A stretch of DNA of 64,000 bases from Muribaculaceae bacterium Isolate-002 (NCI) (lineage in GTDB: Bacteria; Bacteroidota; Bacteroidia; Bacteroidales; Muribaculaceae): positions 1-64,000 of the forward strand of contig SCEG01000003.1 of assembly GCA_004102805.1 (NCBI GenBank), written 5' to 3'. The translations under genes were made by a program, and so were the position numbers. How positions within the stretch are numbered: the first letter of the stretch is position 1; every line of letters starts with the position of its first letter. The notes under the pieces were generated by a model. The model was not told the origin of the DNA and made no database searches. It worked only from the letters and a program-made list of their open reading frames with translations. This document shows positions 41,208-50,163 of the stretch, piece by piece.

Positions 41208-41417
41208 TTAGAATTTATCGACCGCCAAACCCTTCTCAGTCATACTGAGGGAGAAGCCCGCTTCATGGAGCTTCTTCAGAACCGTCGCGTTACTTTTGTG
41301 AATGAGAAGTGTATGGGTGTGGGAATAATTGTCATTCACTGGCGTATTGAACGACACTGTAATTTGATTGTTGGTGGTTATGATTTCCAACGCCTCCACT
41401 ATATATTCGTGCTTCAT
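41208..41417 (-). CDS. Small unknown protein
   Basis: 69 residues: MKHEYIVEALEIITTNNQIT, then SHTHTLLIHKSNATVLKKLH. Soluble. Terminator upstream at 41.45 kb separates it from the next operon. Confidence 0.55.
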   Translation of the reverse strand: MKHEYIVEALEIITTNNQITVSFNTPVNDNYSHTHTLLIHKSNATVLKKLHEAGFSLSMTEKGLAVDKF

Positions 41418-41433
41418 TGCTTCAGTAGGGATA

Positions 41434-41474
41434 TAAAAATAGCCGCAACCGATGTTACTCAGTTGCGGCTATCT
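41434..41474 (-). terminator. Terminator of the 41.5-43.0 kb genes
   Basis: 11-bp stem ATAGCCGCAAC / GTTGCGGCTAT and T-run on the minus strand, 18 bp past the 41.5 kb stop codon. Confidence 0.85.
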
Positions 41475-41491
41475 CTCGATTATGACACATA

Positions 41492-42142
41492 TTACACCAT
41501 TGCAAATATCTTGTTGGCGAGAGCCACAGTTCCGCTTATAGCCATATCTCGCTCGGCTGCTGCTCGGAACTCACGGTCACGAGCCACGGAATATGCTTGA
41601 TTTGCGGCTTCCTCGTTTGTTGTGGGAACCATACTTTTTCGACGACGTATCACATCGGCTCCATCATTGAACTGCTTTTTCAGTCTGCGAGCTTCACGCA
41701 TTTCGCGTTTTTCAGCCGATGTCATTTCAGGGTCGTACTGTTGTGTTTCCGGCTTAGCGGTTAATTTGGCATAAATCCGTTTCCAGTTGTCCCAATTTAC
41801 TTGAGTGCTGAAAGGTTTGCCAACCCATACGATTGAGTAACCGCTTTTAAGCATCTGACCCAAATGTCTTGCCCAATACGCTTGATAGGTCACGGATATG
41901 ATTTCACATTCCCGTTTGCCTCGCATACACACAACCACCTCAGAGTCGGTTGATACGATTTGGTCAAGCTCACGCCACCATTTCGGAGTAAGTTTTTGCC
42001 CAAGGTTAGCGGCGGTTTCATAGAGCATATCCCACGCTTTTTCGCTTATGTGGGTTGTATATTTTTCCGCATCTGTCTGTGCAGTTGCTACAGATTTAAG
42101 AGCGGCTATGTCTTGTGCTGAAAATAAATTTCCAAGTGTCAT
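41492..42142 (-). CDS. Unknown phage protein
   Basis: 216 residues from MTLGNLFSAQDIAALKSVAT. The frame extends to 42355, but those codons are low quality and lie in the start of the repeat field. Features: AWDMLYETAANLGQKLTPKW, YSIVWVGKPFSTQVNWDNWK, then charged R/E helices. No family. It precedes the DNA-repeat zone. Confidence 0.65.
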   Translation of the reverse strand: MTLGNLFSAQDIAALKSVATAQTDAEKYTTHISEKAWDMLYETAANLGQKLTPKWWRELDQIVSTDSEVVVCMRGKRECEIISVTYQAYWARHLGQMLKSGYSIVWVGKPFSTQVNWDNWKRIYAKLTAKPETQQYDPEMTSAEKREMREARRLKKQFNDGADVIRRRKSMVPTTNEEAANQAYSVARDREFRAAAERDMAISGTVALANKIFAMV

Positions 42143-42373
42143 AATAATCGAGATAACCGGCTCCCTGGGCCGGGGGAAAATTTTTGAAGTTTCGCGTTTA
42201 GTTGGGAATGTCCCAAGCAACGCAATATGTGTATATGTGGACGTGATGTGTCGTGTGTCGCACCGATGGACGCAATATGCAAGTGGATGCGTTTGTGTCG
42301 TGGACGCGCTCACTTGCATAAGTGAGCCACCCAACCCCGAAGGGCTGAGTGGCATCGGTCGGTGTGGCGATGT
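42143..42373. other. Intergenic flank of the repeat field
   Basis: About 230 bp without ORF. It contains several TGGACG(C/T) units like those of the 43.5-44.6 kb field, and an 8-bp hairpin GCTCACTT-GCAT-AAGTGAGC near 42308-42327. Confidence 0.5.
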
Positions 42374-42994
42374 TTACGCCTCAGTTTCAGGGGCGTCCTG
42401 TGTATCTGTGTCAGCCTGTCCGTCGGCGGCGTTGAAGATAGATTTTGCCTTCTTGAAGATGAGCGAGCGGAGGTTGGCTTGTTTGGCGATTGCCTTGGCG
42501 TTCAGTTTGAGCAGTTCGGTCAGTTCGTCACCCTCGGCAGTGAGCAGGGGCGAGGTCTTGCGGACATTGAGCGCAGTGTGCTTGAGCAACATTCCGTCGT
42601 CAACAGTGAGTTCGCTACTGAGTGCGCCGTCGGAGTCGGTCTTGTACACGCTCTCACCGGAGAGCCAGCGAGTGAACGTGCTCTTTGCGACGAGTTTGGT
42701 GTCGATTTTTTTGCCATTGACGGTCACAGAGCCGAACTCGGTTGCAAAGCCGTTACGCACCTTTGCGTCTGCCACCATAAGGGCGAGGAGCGGGAGCATA
42801 ATGCTGTCGCCCTTGGTGCGACGTACTCCAGTGACCGCCATAAACTCGGTCACTTCGACGAGTTTGGTGTCGATGCGTTTGCGACAGTTGCGCAGGAGTA
42901 TCGCTGCGTTTGCGGGCATCGCGTCTGTGCCCTTGGTGCCGAAAGTTACGTTGAACTTGATTGCGCTGTTGTTGGTGTTATTTGCTCTTGCCAT
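42374..42994 (-). CDS. Unknown protein next to the repeat field
   Basis: 206 residues from MARANNTNNSAIKFNVTFGT. Basic middle (LLRNCRKRIDTKLVEVTEFM), then VTVNGKKIDTKLVAKSTFTR, acidic tail (AADGQADTDTQDAPETEA). The gene is GC-richer than its neighbours. Its position beside the repeated palindromes suggests a DNA-binding role, but no domain is recognised. Confidence 0.65.
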   Translation of the reverse strand: MARANNTNNSAIKFNVTFGTKGTDAMPANAAILLRNCRKRIDTKLVEVTEFMAVTGVRRTKGDSIMLPLLALMVADAKVRNGFATEFGSVTVNGKKIDTKLVAKSTFTRWLSGESVYKTDSDGALSSELTVDDGMLLKHTALNVRKTSPLLTAEGDELTELLKLNAKAIAKQANLRSLIFKKAKSIFNAADGQADTDTQDAPETEA

Positions 42995-43066
42995 AATCAT
43001 TTCGCTAAGCCCTTTGTGCCTGAGGGTAACCCGCACACCGCTTCCGTGTGCCCTGTGTATGAATTT

Positions 43067-43282
43067 TTACGCTTGACTCTGCCTATCGGTTGAGTTACAA
43101 ACCGATTTTCGCCTTGTCACGAACGGACATAGTACGAGCCTATGTTCGGGGGCATTAAGCGTGTCAGCAACGATATGCAGTTTGGCGTCTGTTACCCTAC
43201 GCATACTCGCTACGTCAGACGTAGTTTTCAGCCACTCTCCGAGAGCCATCTTGTGCTCACGACATACGCCATACAGGCTCAT
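43067..43282 (-). CDS. Weak small ORF
   Basis: 71 codons starting MSLYGVCREHKMALGEWLKT. Codon use is poor and no domain is seen. It may be part of a long non-coding region. Confidence 0.25.
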   Translation of the reverse strand: MSLYGVCREHKMALGEWLKTTSDVASMRRVTDAKLHIVADTLNAPEHRLVLCPFVTRRKSVCNSTDRQSQA

Positions 43283-43479
43283 ACGTCGCTTGTCGCATAT
43301 CGCATTATGTCAAAGAACTCTTTGTTGCCGTTTGCTGTCGGTCTTGCTCACCTCAGCGGCAACACTCACAATATATAGCCAACTACCAAAAAGTCAAGTT
43401 TTTAGAGTGAGAAAATTTTGAAAAACTTGGCGCGTGAAGCGAAGCTGGCGCGTGAAAAGTTTGGTGGGGACGGAGGCGC

Positions 43480-44640
43480 AAAAATGGGCGCGTCCAGACT
43501 TCTGGGCATGGACGCACAAATGTGGGTACGCCCATTTTAGGCGCCCACCTCCACACGACCTGGGCACCCACGTTGCGTTGCGAAACCCGTGGCCACGTTT
43601 GTGATATGGGCGTCAACTCAGGCGTAAATTTGTGTGCGACCACACGTATGATCTGCACGCCCACGTTGCGTAGTTGACGCCCATAAATTCCTGGGCGTCC
43701 AACGGTGTGTTCGGACACCCACGTTATTTGTGGGCGGTCACGTGATAATGTGCGTAGCCACGAAATTATGGGCGACCACGCATGAATTTGGGCGCCCACG
43801 AATTTTGTGAGCGTCCATACAATCGTGTGGAGGCCCAAGGCGAGGCGGTCCTTGGACGCTCACACATATCGCATGGGCCTCCACGAGATATTGTGGGCAG
43901 TCACACAATTTCGTGGGCGCCCAGTGTCGGATTGCCTTGGGCGCCCAAAAATTGGGAGTCCATCACGCATTTATGGGCCACCACATCATTGCTGGTGGAG
44001 CCCCACGTTTTGTGGCTGGACTCTCACGTTAATGTTTGGGCGACCACGAGGAATTATGGACGCCCAAAAAGCATCGTCTTGGACACCCACGAGATGTTAT
44101 GGGCTGTCACGTGATTGTATGGATGCCCATACGAAACTTTGGGCGACCATCACGCAATAATGTGGGTGTCCATGTGATATGTTGGATGTCCACGTAATTC
44201 AGATGTACGCCCACGAGATGTTGTGGGTAGCCATACACAAATCGTGGAGGCACACATAGTTATGTGGGCACCCAGATTATGCGAGCGGAGTCCCACGTTT
44301 ATGTGTGGGCGTCCGGGGAATGTGTGTGGACTGTCACGCATTTAGGTGGGCCTCTAGCATATTGTTTGTGGGCTCCCACGAAACGAGCGTGGCTGGCCAC
44401 GGAAAAAATGTGGAGAGTCACGCATTTAGCTGGACGACCACGACAAGTTTATGGGAGCCCACGTGATTGGGTGGAGGCGCATACACGTTGCGTCGCGTAT
44501 GGCCATGCACTCAGGTGGCCACGTATTGCGTGGGTGGATGGGCGCGATGTGGGTATGTGTGGAGGCGCATTGCGAACTGTGGGCGTGCATTATGCGAGCG
44601 TGGGCACGAATGGGTGCCCACGCGCAAGGGGAAAAGCGAA
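43480..44640. repeat. Field of ~50 degenerate palindromic units, period about 20 bp
   Basis: Units follow the pattern TGGGCG-N-CCACG plus 7-10 AT-rich bases. The full palindrome GTGGGCGCCCAC occurs in the best ones. Successive CAC/CCA positions are about 18-22 bp apart, roughly two helical turns. Copies are strongly diverged, and no ORF with normal codon use survives through it. A protein binding array, origin or partition site is likely. Confidence 0.85.
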
Positions 44641-44693
44641 CCGCCCCAACTCCGTTGGGGAGCCGGGGCGGTGCAAGTGGCGATGAGGTGGGT

Positions 44694-45176
44694 TTATAGC
44701 TTCGCTATAACGGCGCCGATGAGCGACTTGGCTTGTTTGGGTTCAGCCTTGCCAACTTTGTTGGCAAAATCGCCCTTGGGGAAAAGCGAGCTAAACACTT
44801 GCTCTGCAAGTGAGCCGAGGTCGCGGTCTGCAAGGGCTGTGCCCTTGGCGTGTTTGTAACCCTTGCGGCTGGCAAAGCCAGCGAGGAGCGACCACAGGTA
44901 GGGTCGGATGTTGGGTTGCTGCTTCGCAGCAATACGGGTAGTCTTGCCCTCTTCGTCGGCACGTTTGCCGAAGGCAAAGCCCTCTTGGTCGATCTGCTCA
45001 ATGGCTTCGCCATTGACGGCACGAGCGAGGAGGGTCGCAGTGTGGTCGAAGACCACAGCCCACATATCGCGGGTCTCTACTACACGAAGTGTAGTAGGCT
45101 GCTTGTCAGCGGTTGCGTTCTGAGGGTTAACAACTTCGTTGTTACGGGGTGCGGTGGTGTTGTTGGTCTGTGCCAT
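44694..45176 (-). CDS. Unknown protein whose gene is packed with hairpins
   Basis: 160 residues from MAQTNNTTAPRNNEVVNPQN. The middle has MWAVVFDHTATLLARAVNGE and FGKRADEEGKTTRI; the C-terminus is basic. The DNA holds at least nine perfect short inverted repeats inside the reading frame, most with a 3-nt GAA/TTC loop (for example CTACTACAC-GAA-GTGTAGTAG). Such structure in a gene is far above chance. The protein family is unknown. Confidence 0.65.
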   Translation of the reverse strand: MAQTNNTTAPRNNEVVNPQNATADKQPTTLRVVETRDMWAVVFDHTATLLARAVNGEAIEQIDQEGFAFGKRADEEGKTTRIAAKQQPNIRPYLWSLLAGFASRKGYKHAKGTALADRDLGSLAEQVFSSLFPKGDFANKVGKAEPKQAKSLIGAVIAKL

Positions 45177-45279
45177 TTTCGTGAAATTTTGAAATTGCCG
45201 CAATCGGTGCGGAGCCGTTGTCGATGTTGACGGTGCAAAGTTACGGCTGACTCTCAGTGGGCTACGGCGCGTAGTCTCG

Positions 45280-45740
45280 CCTGTTTGGGGGTCGCATTAT
45301 GCGCAGGGAAATCGTGCGCCGACTTCCTGGGCGTCCGTGCGGAGTTGTGCAGCCACGTGCGCAATGAACAACCCCGCGTCCACGTGCGCGATATAAGTTC
45401 GGGCACTATGGGCGCGATGTTACAACCACGCCCACGCAGGCGGTTGACAATCACGCACTTGGGCACACGGATGGGAGTGCATACATACGCAAATTCAAGC
45501 CGTTGAAAATGAGCCTTTTAGCCAACCCAACGTGGTCGCCCACACCTGAGCGTGCGCGATAGACAATCCCACACGCACGCCCACGAGGACTTGCACTTTG
45601 TACAAAAGTGAAAGTAGCTAACTTGTTGGCTGTCAAGTTGTAAGCCGTTGACACTCACGCATATATGCGCACGCAATAGACAATCCCGCACGCCCACGCG
45701 GTTAAAAAATACGCGGGTGGGTGTATGCGCGTGAAGGGAT
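45280..45740. repeat. Second block of CCACG/GTGGGCG-like units
   Basis: Motifs such as GCGTCCACGTGCGCG, CCACGCCCACGC and TCGCCCACACCTGAGCGTGCGCGATAG recur between 45280 and 45740, resembling the 43.5-44.6 kb field but more diverged. No good ORF. It continues the same zone on the other side of the hairpin gene. Confidence 0.65.
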
Positions 45741-46151
45741 TCCATACATATACTCCGACCCCAATTTTGAAATCCGTTTTTTGAACGTATTTTCAAAAAG
45801 AGCGCACAAACCTGAACCTCCCAGCATCAATCAAAAGCAGGAAATTCTCTCTTAACATTATTACTGGGTGTCTCGGCAATGTCCCGCTCCATCGTTTCGT
45901 GTTAAGTTGAAAACCTCCCAGTACACCTTATTATATATAGCCCTACAATTTTCCCATTGCCCCAAAATTCAGCACCTCTACATATAAAGTTGCTAAATAT
46001 GATTTCTCAAATTTTTCCCAGCCCTAAATTTTGAAATCCGTTTTTCTGAAAATTCACCCCTAATTTCCGTTAAGCCCGACTCATTTCTGCCCAGTTTCAA
46101 AAAATATCCTTATCTTTGCGCTAAAATTGATAAATTCATAATCCGACGGCA
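45741..46151. other. AT-rich region with direct repeats and a promoter for the 46.15 kb gene
   Basis: Contains two near-identical direct repeats (AATTTTGAAATCCGTTTTT at about 45762 and AAATTTTGAAATCCGTTTTT at about 46026). A plus-strand TATCTTTG box (46111-46118) lies before the gene. The alternation of AT-rich and G/C-rich palindromic DNA is typical of replication origins. Confidence 0.55.
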
Positions 46152-47126
46152 ATGAAATCACAGTTTCAGACCCTTTCACTTCTCTCCAACTACACCCCAA
46201 AAACCGACCTTGATGCCGAGTTCATCAATTCGTTTTTGGTACAACGGTTCCAGATTACCCCTAAAACGCCCAGATTTGCCCCAAATTCCGACGCAAGCCC
46301 CATAGATGTGCAATCTTTCATCTTGTGGTTTGAAAACGGCCCAGAGGCGCTTAAAATCGGTCGATGCGAAAATTCCATCGTTTTACTGGGTGGCTGCACT
46401 CTTGACAAGTGCGAAATCATCGCTTCACTCTCAGAATCCGGAGAACTTTCCACCAATCCTTTCACAGCTGAGGCATCACTCATCCAGTCTGCCTCTGAAG
46501 AGGAAATCAAATCTTTTCAGGACGCTCTGTTTGAAAACGAGCTGCAACCGGACCCGAACACTTTCCAACTCATCCCCAAATATATCCCCAAGATTGCTGA
46601 CCGTGTAGTGTTCTATGACTACGCTCAGGACATTCAGGGAGTCGGAGTGGTTCGAGAAATTACTCCTGAGGGCAATGTAATCTTCTTTTGTTACTTCACC
46701 TACCCAACGTACTCTCAAGAGAAACGTATCGGATTTTCTCTCAATGAAGATCCGGGCTATAATCTGCGCTCGATGATCTTTGAAAACATCGACAAGGAAA
46801 ACATACCGACTACCCTGGGAAACTCCACAAGCTGTTTCCGTCGCCTGGGAAAAGAGCTTGAACGAGTGGGGAAAGTCTGGAAAGATAAGTTGCTCCGCAT
46901 TGAACCTGCCAAAGTAGAGCAAGAGGTCGGAAGCAAATACTACTACATTTCTGACAAAATGAAGGTTGTGACAGAAACAGAGAAAGGCACACCGACATCT
47001 CATATCCGATACCTTGCTGGCAATTACTTCACAACCCACATGGCAGCGACACAAATGCTCGGAAAGATAAACGACCTGATTCGAGATTATCTCGCCTCTG
47101 ACAAATGGCCTGAGATTGAAGACTGA
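46152..47126 (+). CDS. Unknown protein, only plus-strand gene of the accessory region
   Basis: 324 residues starting MKSQFQTLSLLSNYTPKTDL. The centre reads IPKIADRVVFYDYAQDIQGV, then VVREITPEGNVIFFCYFTYP. No family recognised. It lies tail-to-tail with the initiator gene. A TATCTTTG box about 35 bp upstream and a terminator downstream make it a stand-alone transcription unit. Confidence 0.7.
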   Translation: MKSQFQTLSLLSNYTPKTDLDAEFINSFLVQRFQITPKTPRFAPNSDASPIDVQSFILWFENGPEALKIGRCENSIVLLGGCTLDKCEIIASLSESGELSTNPFTAEASLIQSASEEEIKSFQDALFENELQPDPNTFQLIPKYIPKIADRVVFYDYAQDIQGVGVVREITPEGNVIFFCYFTYPTYSQEKRIGFSLNEDPGYNLRSMIFENIDKENIPTTLGNSTSCFRRLGKELERVGKVWKDKLLRIEPAKVEQEVGSKYYYISDKMKVVTETEKGTPTSHIRYLAGNYFTTHMAATQMLGKINDLIRDYLASDKWPEIED

Positions 47127-47134
47127 TAAAACAG

Positions 47135-47174
47135 CGGCTCACTTAACCATCCCGGTCGAGTGAGCCGTTTCTCT
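47135..47174 (+). terminator. Terminator of the 46.15 kb gene
   Basis: 9-bp stem CGGCTCACT / AGTGAGCCG with TTTCTC following on the plus strand. Confidence 0.75.
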
Positions 47175-47185
47175 TGCTTCGTAAT

Positions 47186-49129
47186 TTATGATTGTATGGC
47201 AGAATGTGCTACTGTATTTGTGAACCCGTGACGCTCATTCCATTCAACCACCGCTTCTGCTGAGAAGATGTATGCTTTACGGTGGATTCCGTCAATGGGC
47301 TTGTATTTCGTACTGAGGAAACCGGTAAAGTCTTTGTAGCCGATTGAGTCCAATCCATAGCACCACGGTTTGAGTATATGGTCCGGAAGTCCTCCTCCAA
47401 GCTCAAGGAGTCGCCCCTGAGCGTCTGTAAACTCATCAATGACCATTTCCTCACCTTTGATTACGAAAGTGGCGTAGAAGTCATGTATGGCTTTTTCTGC
47501 CGGAGTCAACTGGGTGATGCTCGTCTCAAGAAGTTCTTGGATGAATTTTTTGTTCTGAGCGTTCTTCTGTTTTTTGTCTCCTTTGCTGGGAACAGTCACA
47601 TCCGGAGCATAGATGTCGTAGAATTTGTCGATGGATATTCTCAATGCCGGAACTGACTTGTCTCTCATCGTACATGGTGTCCACTGGAATATCTCATAAG
47701 GGACGAAATCATCGAAGGAAGCAAAGCTGAACGTTACCTTCCATTCGTTGTGGTCCCCATAAACATATTCACCTTGCTCTACGGATCCGCATAAGTCTTC
47801 ATACACGTTCTTGGCAAGCTGGTATATTTCATCTTGAGGTAATGGGGCTCCGATCATCTCTTTCCAATCGAAGTTCTGAGGTTCATCATCTACATCGCCC
47901 TCTTCGTTAATTTTCTCACTGGGATGGTAGTGGTCGCAGTATAGGTCAAAGACGCCCCACCAAAAATGATACAGGAAGAAATCTACTGGAGATTGCACAA
48001 CCTCATCAAGACAGTCCACAATCTCTTTAACCCTTTCAACCTTTATGAAAGGTTTATTGCGATAAGAGTTCCGAGCCCTTAATTGCCGGTCTGCTCTTTT
48101 AATGACTTGCTGGGAATGTTCATCAACGATCAGTTCTTTGCTTAACTCCTCTTTCTCCTTTTCTGAGAGTTTATCAAAGTCAACCACGTCAACCACTCCA
48201 AAACCTTCAAAAATATTTTTTTGTTCTTCCTGGAAGTTTTCGTTTTCTCCCGTTTCGTTTTTTAGGGGTTCATCCCCTTTATTATTTTTATTATTATATA
48301 TATTATTACTGTATTGCAGAAGTGCAACACTTTTCGGGGGTAAAAGTTGCAGAAGTGCAACACTCAATATTGCAGAAGTGCAACACTTTTGAGGGTCGTT
48401 TTTGATGGATTCTGGGAATTTTCCGGTTAAAATCGCTTCTTTGAGAACTTCTTTTTTGCAATGTTGCACTTCTGCAACATTCAACGCTGTCATAACAGGA
48501 TTTTCGGAGTCGAGAGTATTGCACTTCTGCAACACTTCGGCTAACGCATCTATGGAATGTTGCAGAAGTGCAACATTTTCAGCGGAAAGCATAACTGACC
48601 CATCAGGAAGACAATGTTGCACTTCTGCAACATTTTGAACTTCGCTTTCTGAAAGTATTGCAGAAGTGCAACATTTAGCGATAGAACTGCCGGACATCCC
48701 CAAAAGTTCGGCTCGACACATGGGTTTGATCTCAATATTGCACTTCTGCAATACTGCAATCCCAGTGTCTGCAAATTCTTTGGTGAAGGTCTCCTTCTCC
48801 ATACGGTCAAGTGATTCGTAGTGCTGCACAAGTGTAACATATTCATCGCAGAAAACCTGAATCCCATTTTTGAACTTCTTGATAAGCCCCACCTCTTCCA
48901 GTCGGTTTAAGGAGATGGGGATTGTTCTGCACACATTTAGACCCGCCAGTTGCCCCAACCGGCGCTGTGATATAAGTATCGTTTGGTTGTCGAGAGATTC
49001 AGTGAGTTGTTTCCTCACCAGATCGATGAGGCACTGGAATAGAATCCGGTCGGCTGTGTTTGGTATGAGTTGATTGTTCGCATGATAATGCAACCCATAG
49101 CCCGCATATTGCTGTGGGGAAGTTTTCAT
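47186..49129 (-). CDS. Probable replication initiator with iterons inside the gene
   Basis: The 647-residue protein has an N-terminal winged-helix-like domain (residues about 25-95, ISQRRLGQLAGLNVCRTIPI, then LNRLEEVGLIKKFKNG). A repeated middle (residues about 97-272) follows with many VALLQ/VAEVQHC/VLQKCN stretches, then a long C-terminal domain of unknown fold. The repeated peptides are translations of a palindromic DNA motif. Origin iterons within the initiator gene are known for lambda O and resemble this arrangement. No helicase domain is visible. The family remains unnamed; the initiator role is inference. Confidence 0.65.
   Translation of the reverse strand: MKTSPQQYAGYGLHYHANNQLIPNTADRILFQCLIDLVRKQLTESLDNQTILISQRRLGQLAGLNVCRTIPISLNRLEEVGLIKKFKNGIQVFCDEYVTLVQHYESLDRMEKETFTKEFADTGIAVLQKCNIEIKPMCRAELLGMSGSSIAKCCTSAILSESEVQNVAEVQHCLPDGSVMLSAENVALLQHSIDALAEVLQKCNTLDSENPVMTALNVAEVQHCKKEVLKEAILTGKFPESIKNDPQKCCTSAILSVALLQLLPPKSVALLQYSNNIYNNKNNKGDEPLKNETGENENFQEEQKNIFEGFGVVDVVDFDKLSEKEKEELSKELIVDEHSQQVIKRADRQLRARNSYRNKPFIKVERVKEIVDCLDEVVQSPVDFFLYHFWWGVFDLYCDHYHPSEKINEEGDVDDEPQNFDWKEMIGAPLPQDEIYQLAKNVYEDLCGSVEQGEYVYGDHNEWKVTFSFASFDDFVPYEIFQWTPCTMRDKSVPALRISIDKFYDIYAPDVTVPSKGDKKQKNAQNKKFIQELLETSITQLTPAEKAIHDFYATFVIKGEEMVIDEFTDAQGRLLELGGGLPDHILKPWCYGLDSIGYKDFTGFLSTKYKPIDGIHRKAYIFSAEAVVEWNERHGFTNTVAHSAIQS
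48313..48838. repeat. Nine palindromic iterons inside the initiator gene
   Basis: The 16-bp site (G/A)TTGCAGAAGTGCAAC (6-bp arms, 4-bp centre) occurs at about 48313, 48346, 48369, 48463, 48518, 48559, 48616, 48658 and 48738. A weaker copy is at 48822. Both orientations occur, and spacing is irregular (23-94 bp). Translation in every copy differs, so the repeat is selected as DNA, not protein. Confidence 0.9.
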
Positions 49130-49533
49130 TTGCTACTGATGGGTTTTATGATTCGTTGCAGGTGACTAAGAATCTCGGTACAAGTTTTTGCCCTTTCATA
49201 ATCTTCATTTTCAACAGCGTTGCTCAATTCTTTGTCCATAATTGGAACCATACAAACTGCAACATGTTGGAGTGCGAAAGCCGAATCATTCATATATTCG
49301 GTTGCCGTTGCGAAGTATTGATTCAAAGCCTCGCATATCTCATTGAGAGCCTTGATGGTATTTTGCTCAGCAGTATTACTATGGGTTAGACATACCCCTA
49401 TCTGCTCCATCGATTGATTGATAATGCTGATAAGCTGAAGGATTTGGAACTGACGCTGCTTCACTTGATGGGTTTTCCATAAAACAGCAGTAACGGCAAT
49501 CAGGGTTGCCACACTAATCATTGTCGAAATCAT
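49126..49533 (-). CDS. Membrane-anchored helical protein
   Basis: 135 residues with an N-terminal membrane helix (MISVATLIAVTAVLWKTHQV), then coiled, helical body (QILQLISIINQSMEQIGVCL, EYMNDSAFALQHVAVCMVPI). No family. It overlaps the initiator gene start by 4 bp and the zinc protein by 20 bp. Confidence 0.6.
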   Translation of the reverse strand: MISTMISVATLIAVTAVLWKTHQVKQRQFQILQLISIINQSMEQIGVCLTHSNTAEQNTIKALNEICEALNQYFATATEYMNDSAFALQHVAVCMVPIMDKELSNAVENEDYERAKTCTEILSHLQRIIKPISSK

Positions 49534-50074
49534 ACTTATTTACGAAGCTAGGGCAGTTTTCACTGCCGATTTGATAATTCTTTGGGATGGTATTCCATGG
49601 TTCTTCCGGCTCTGCGACTGAAGAGTTGTACCAGATACAGTGATAGCGATCAAAACACCCTTTGGATAGACACATCTCAGCCTCAAATCCATTGATGCGT
49701 TGATATGTGTCTGATGAGATGAATTGAAATTGATCTGGAAGTAATTTGGAAAATTGATGCGGGATGCGTCCTCTTAAAGCCAAACCAAGACAGCCATACA
49801 CATTTCGTGTTGATTTGTCCATAAGGAATTTGATGGCATTGGCTCGTAATTGTTGATGTTTAGGCTTGAACAATGGGCCTGATTGTTTGTACACGCATCC
49901 GCTTACAATGATTGTCTCTGGTTCCGGATGTTTCATCCATTGCTTCCAGTAGGCACAGTCAAAGCATAAGCGTTCAGTCCTCATTTTTGAAACGAGCGGA
50001 GAACTGATCGTGCGGAAGAGTTCTAAGTCTTCACGCTTCCCACAAAAAGAACAAGTGATATAAGTGTGCGCCAT
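49514..50074 (-). CDS. Zinc-finger protein
   Basis: 186 residues. N-terminus TCSFCGKREDLELFRTI, then LCFDCAYWKQWM, a split treble-clef or ribbon. The centre includes RNVYGCLGLALRGRIPHQFS. Function unknown. It shares an operon with the membrane-anchored and initiator genes. Confidence 0.6.
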   Translation of the reverse strand: MAHTYITCSFCGKREDLELFRTISSPLVSKMRTERLCFDCAYWKQWMKHPEPETIIVSGCVYKQSGPLFKPKHQQLRANAIKFLMDKSTRNVYGCLGLALRGRIPHQFSKLLPDQFQFISSDTYQRINGFEAEMCLSKGCFDRYHCIWYNSSVAEPEEPWNTIPKNYQIGSENCPSFVNKYDFDND

Positions 50075-50163
50075 GCCCTTGCAGGTTTATGGATTGACCG
50101 GCTGACCGATGGAATATGGATTATGCAAGGGCACACGATGTGTGCTTCAATTTGACTTGAAGA

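Noticed and set aside
42374..45203. Plus-strand ORFs over the 42-45 kb genes and repeat field
   Set aside because: They shadow the minus-strand genes or read the palindromic units; no domains.
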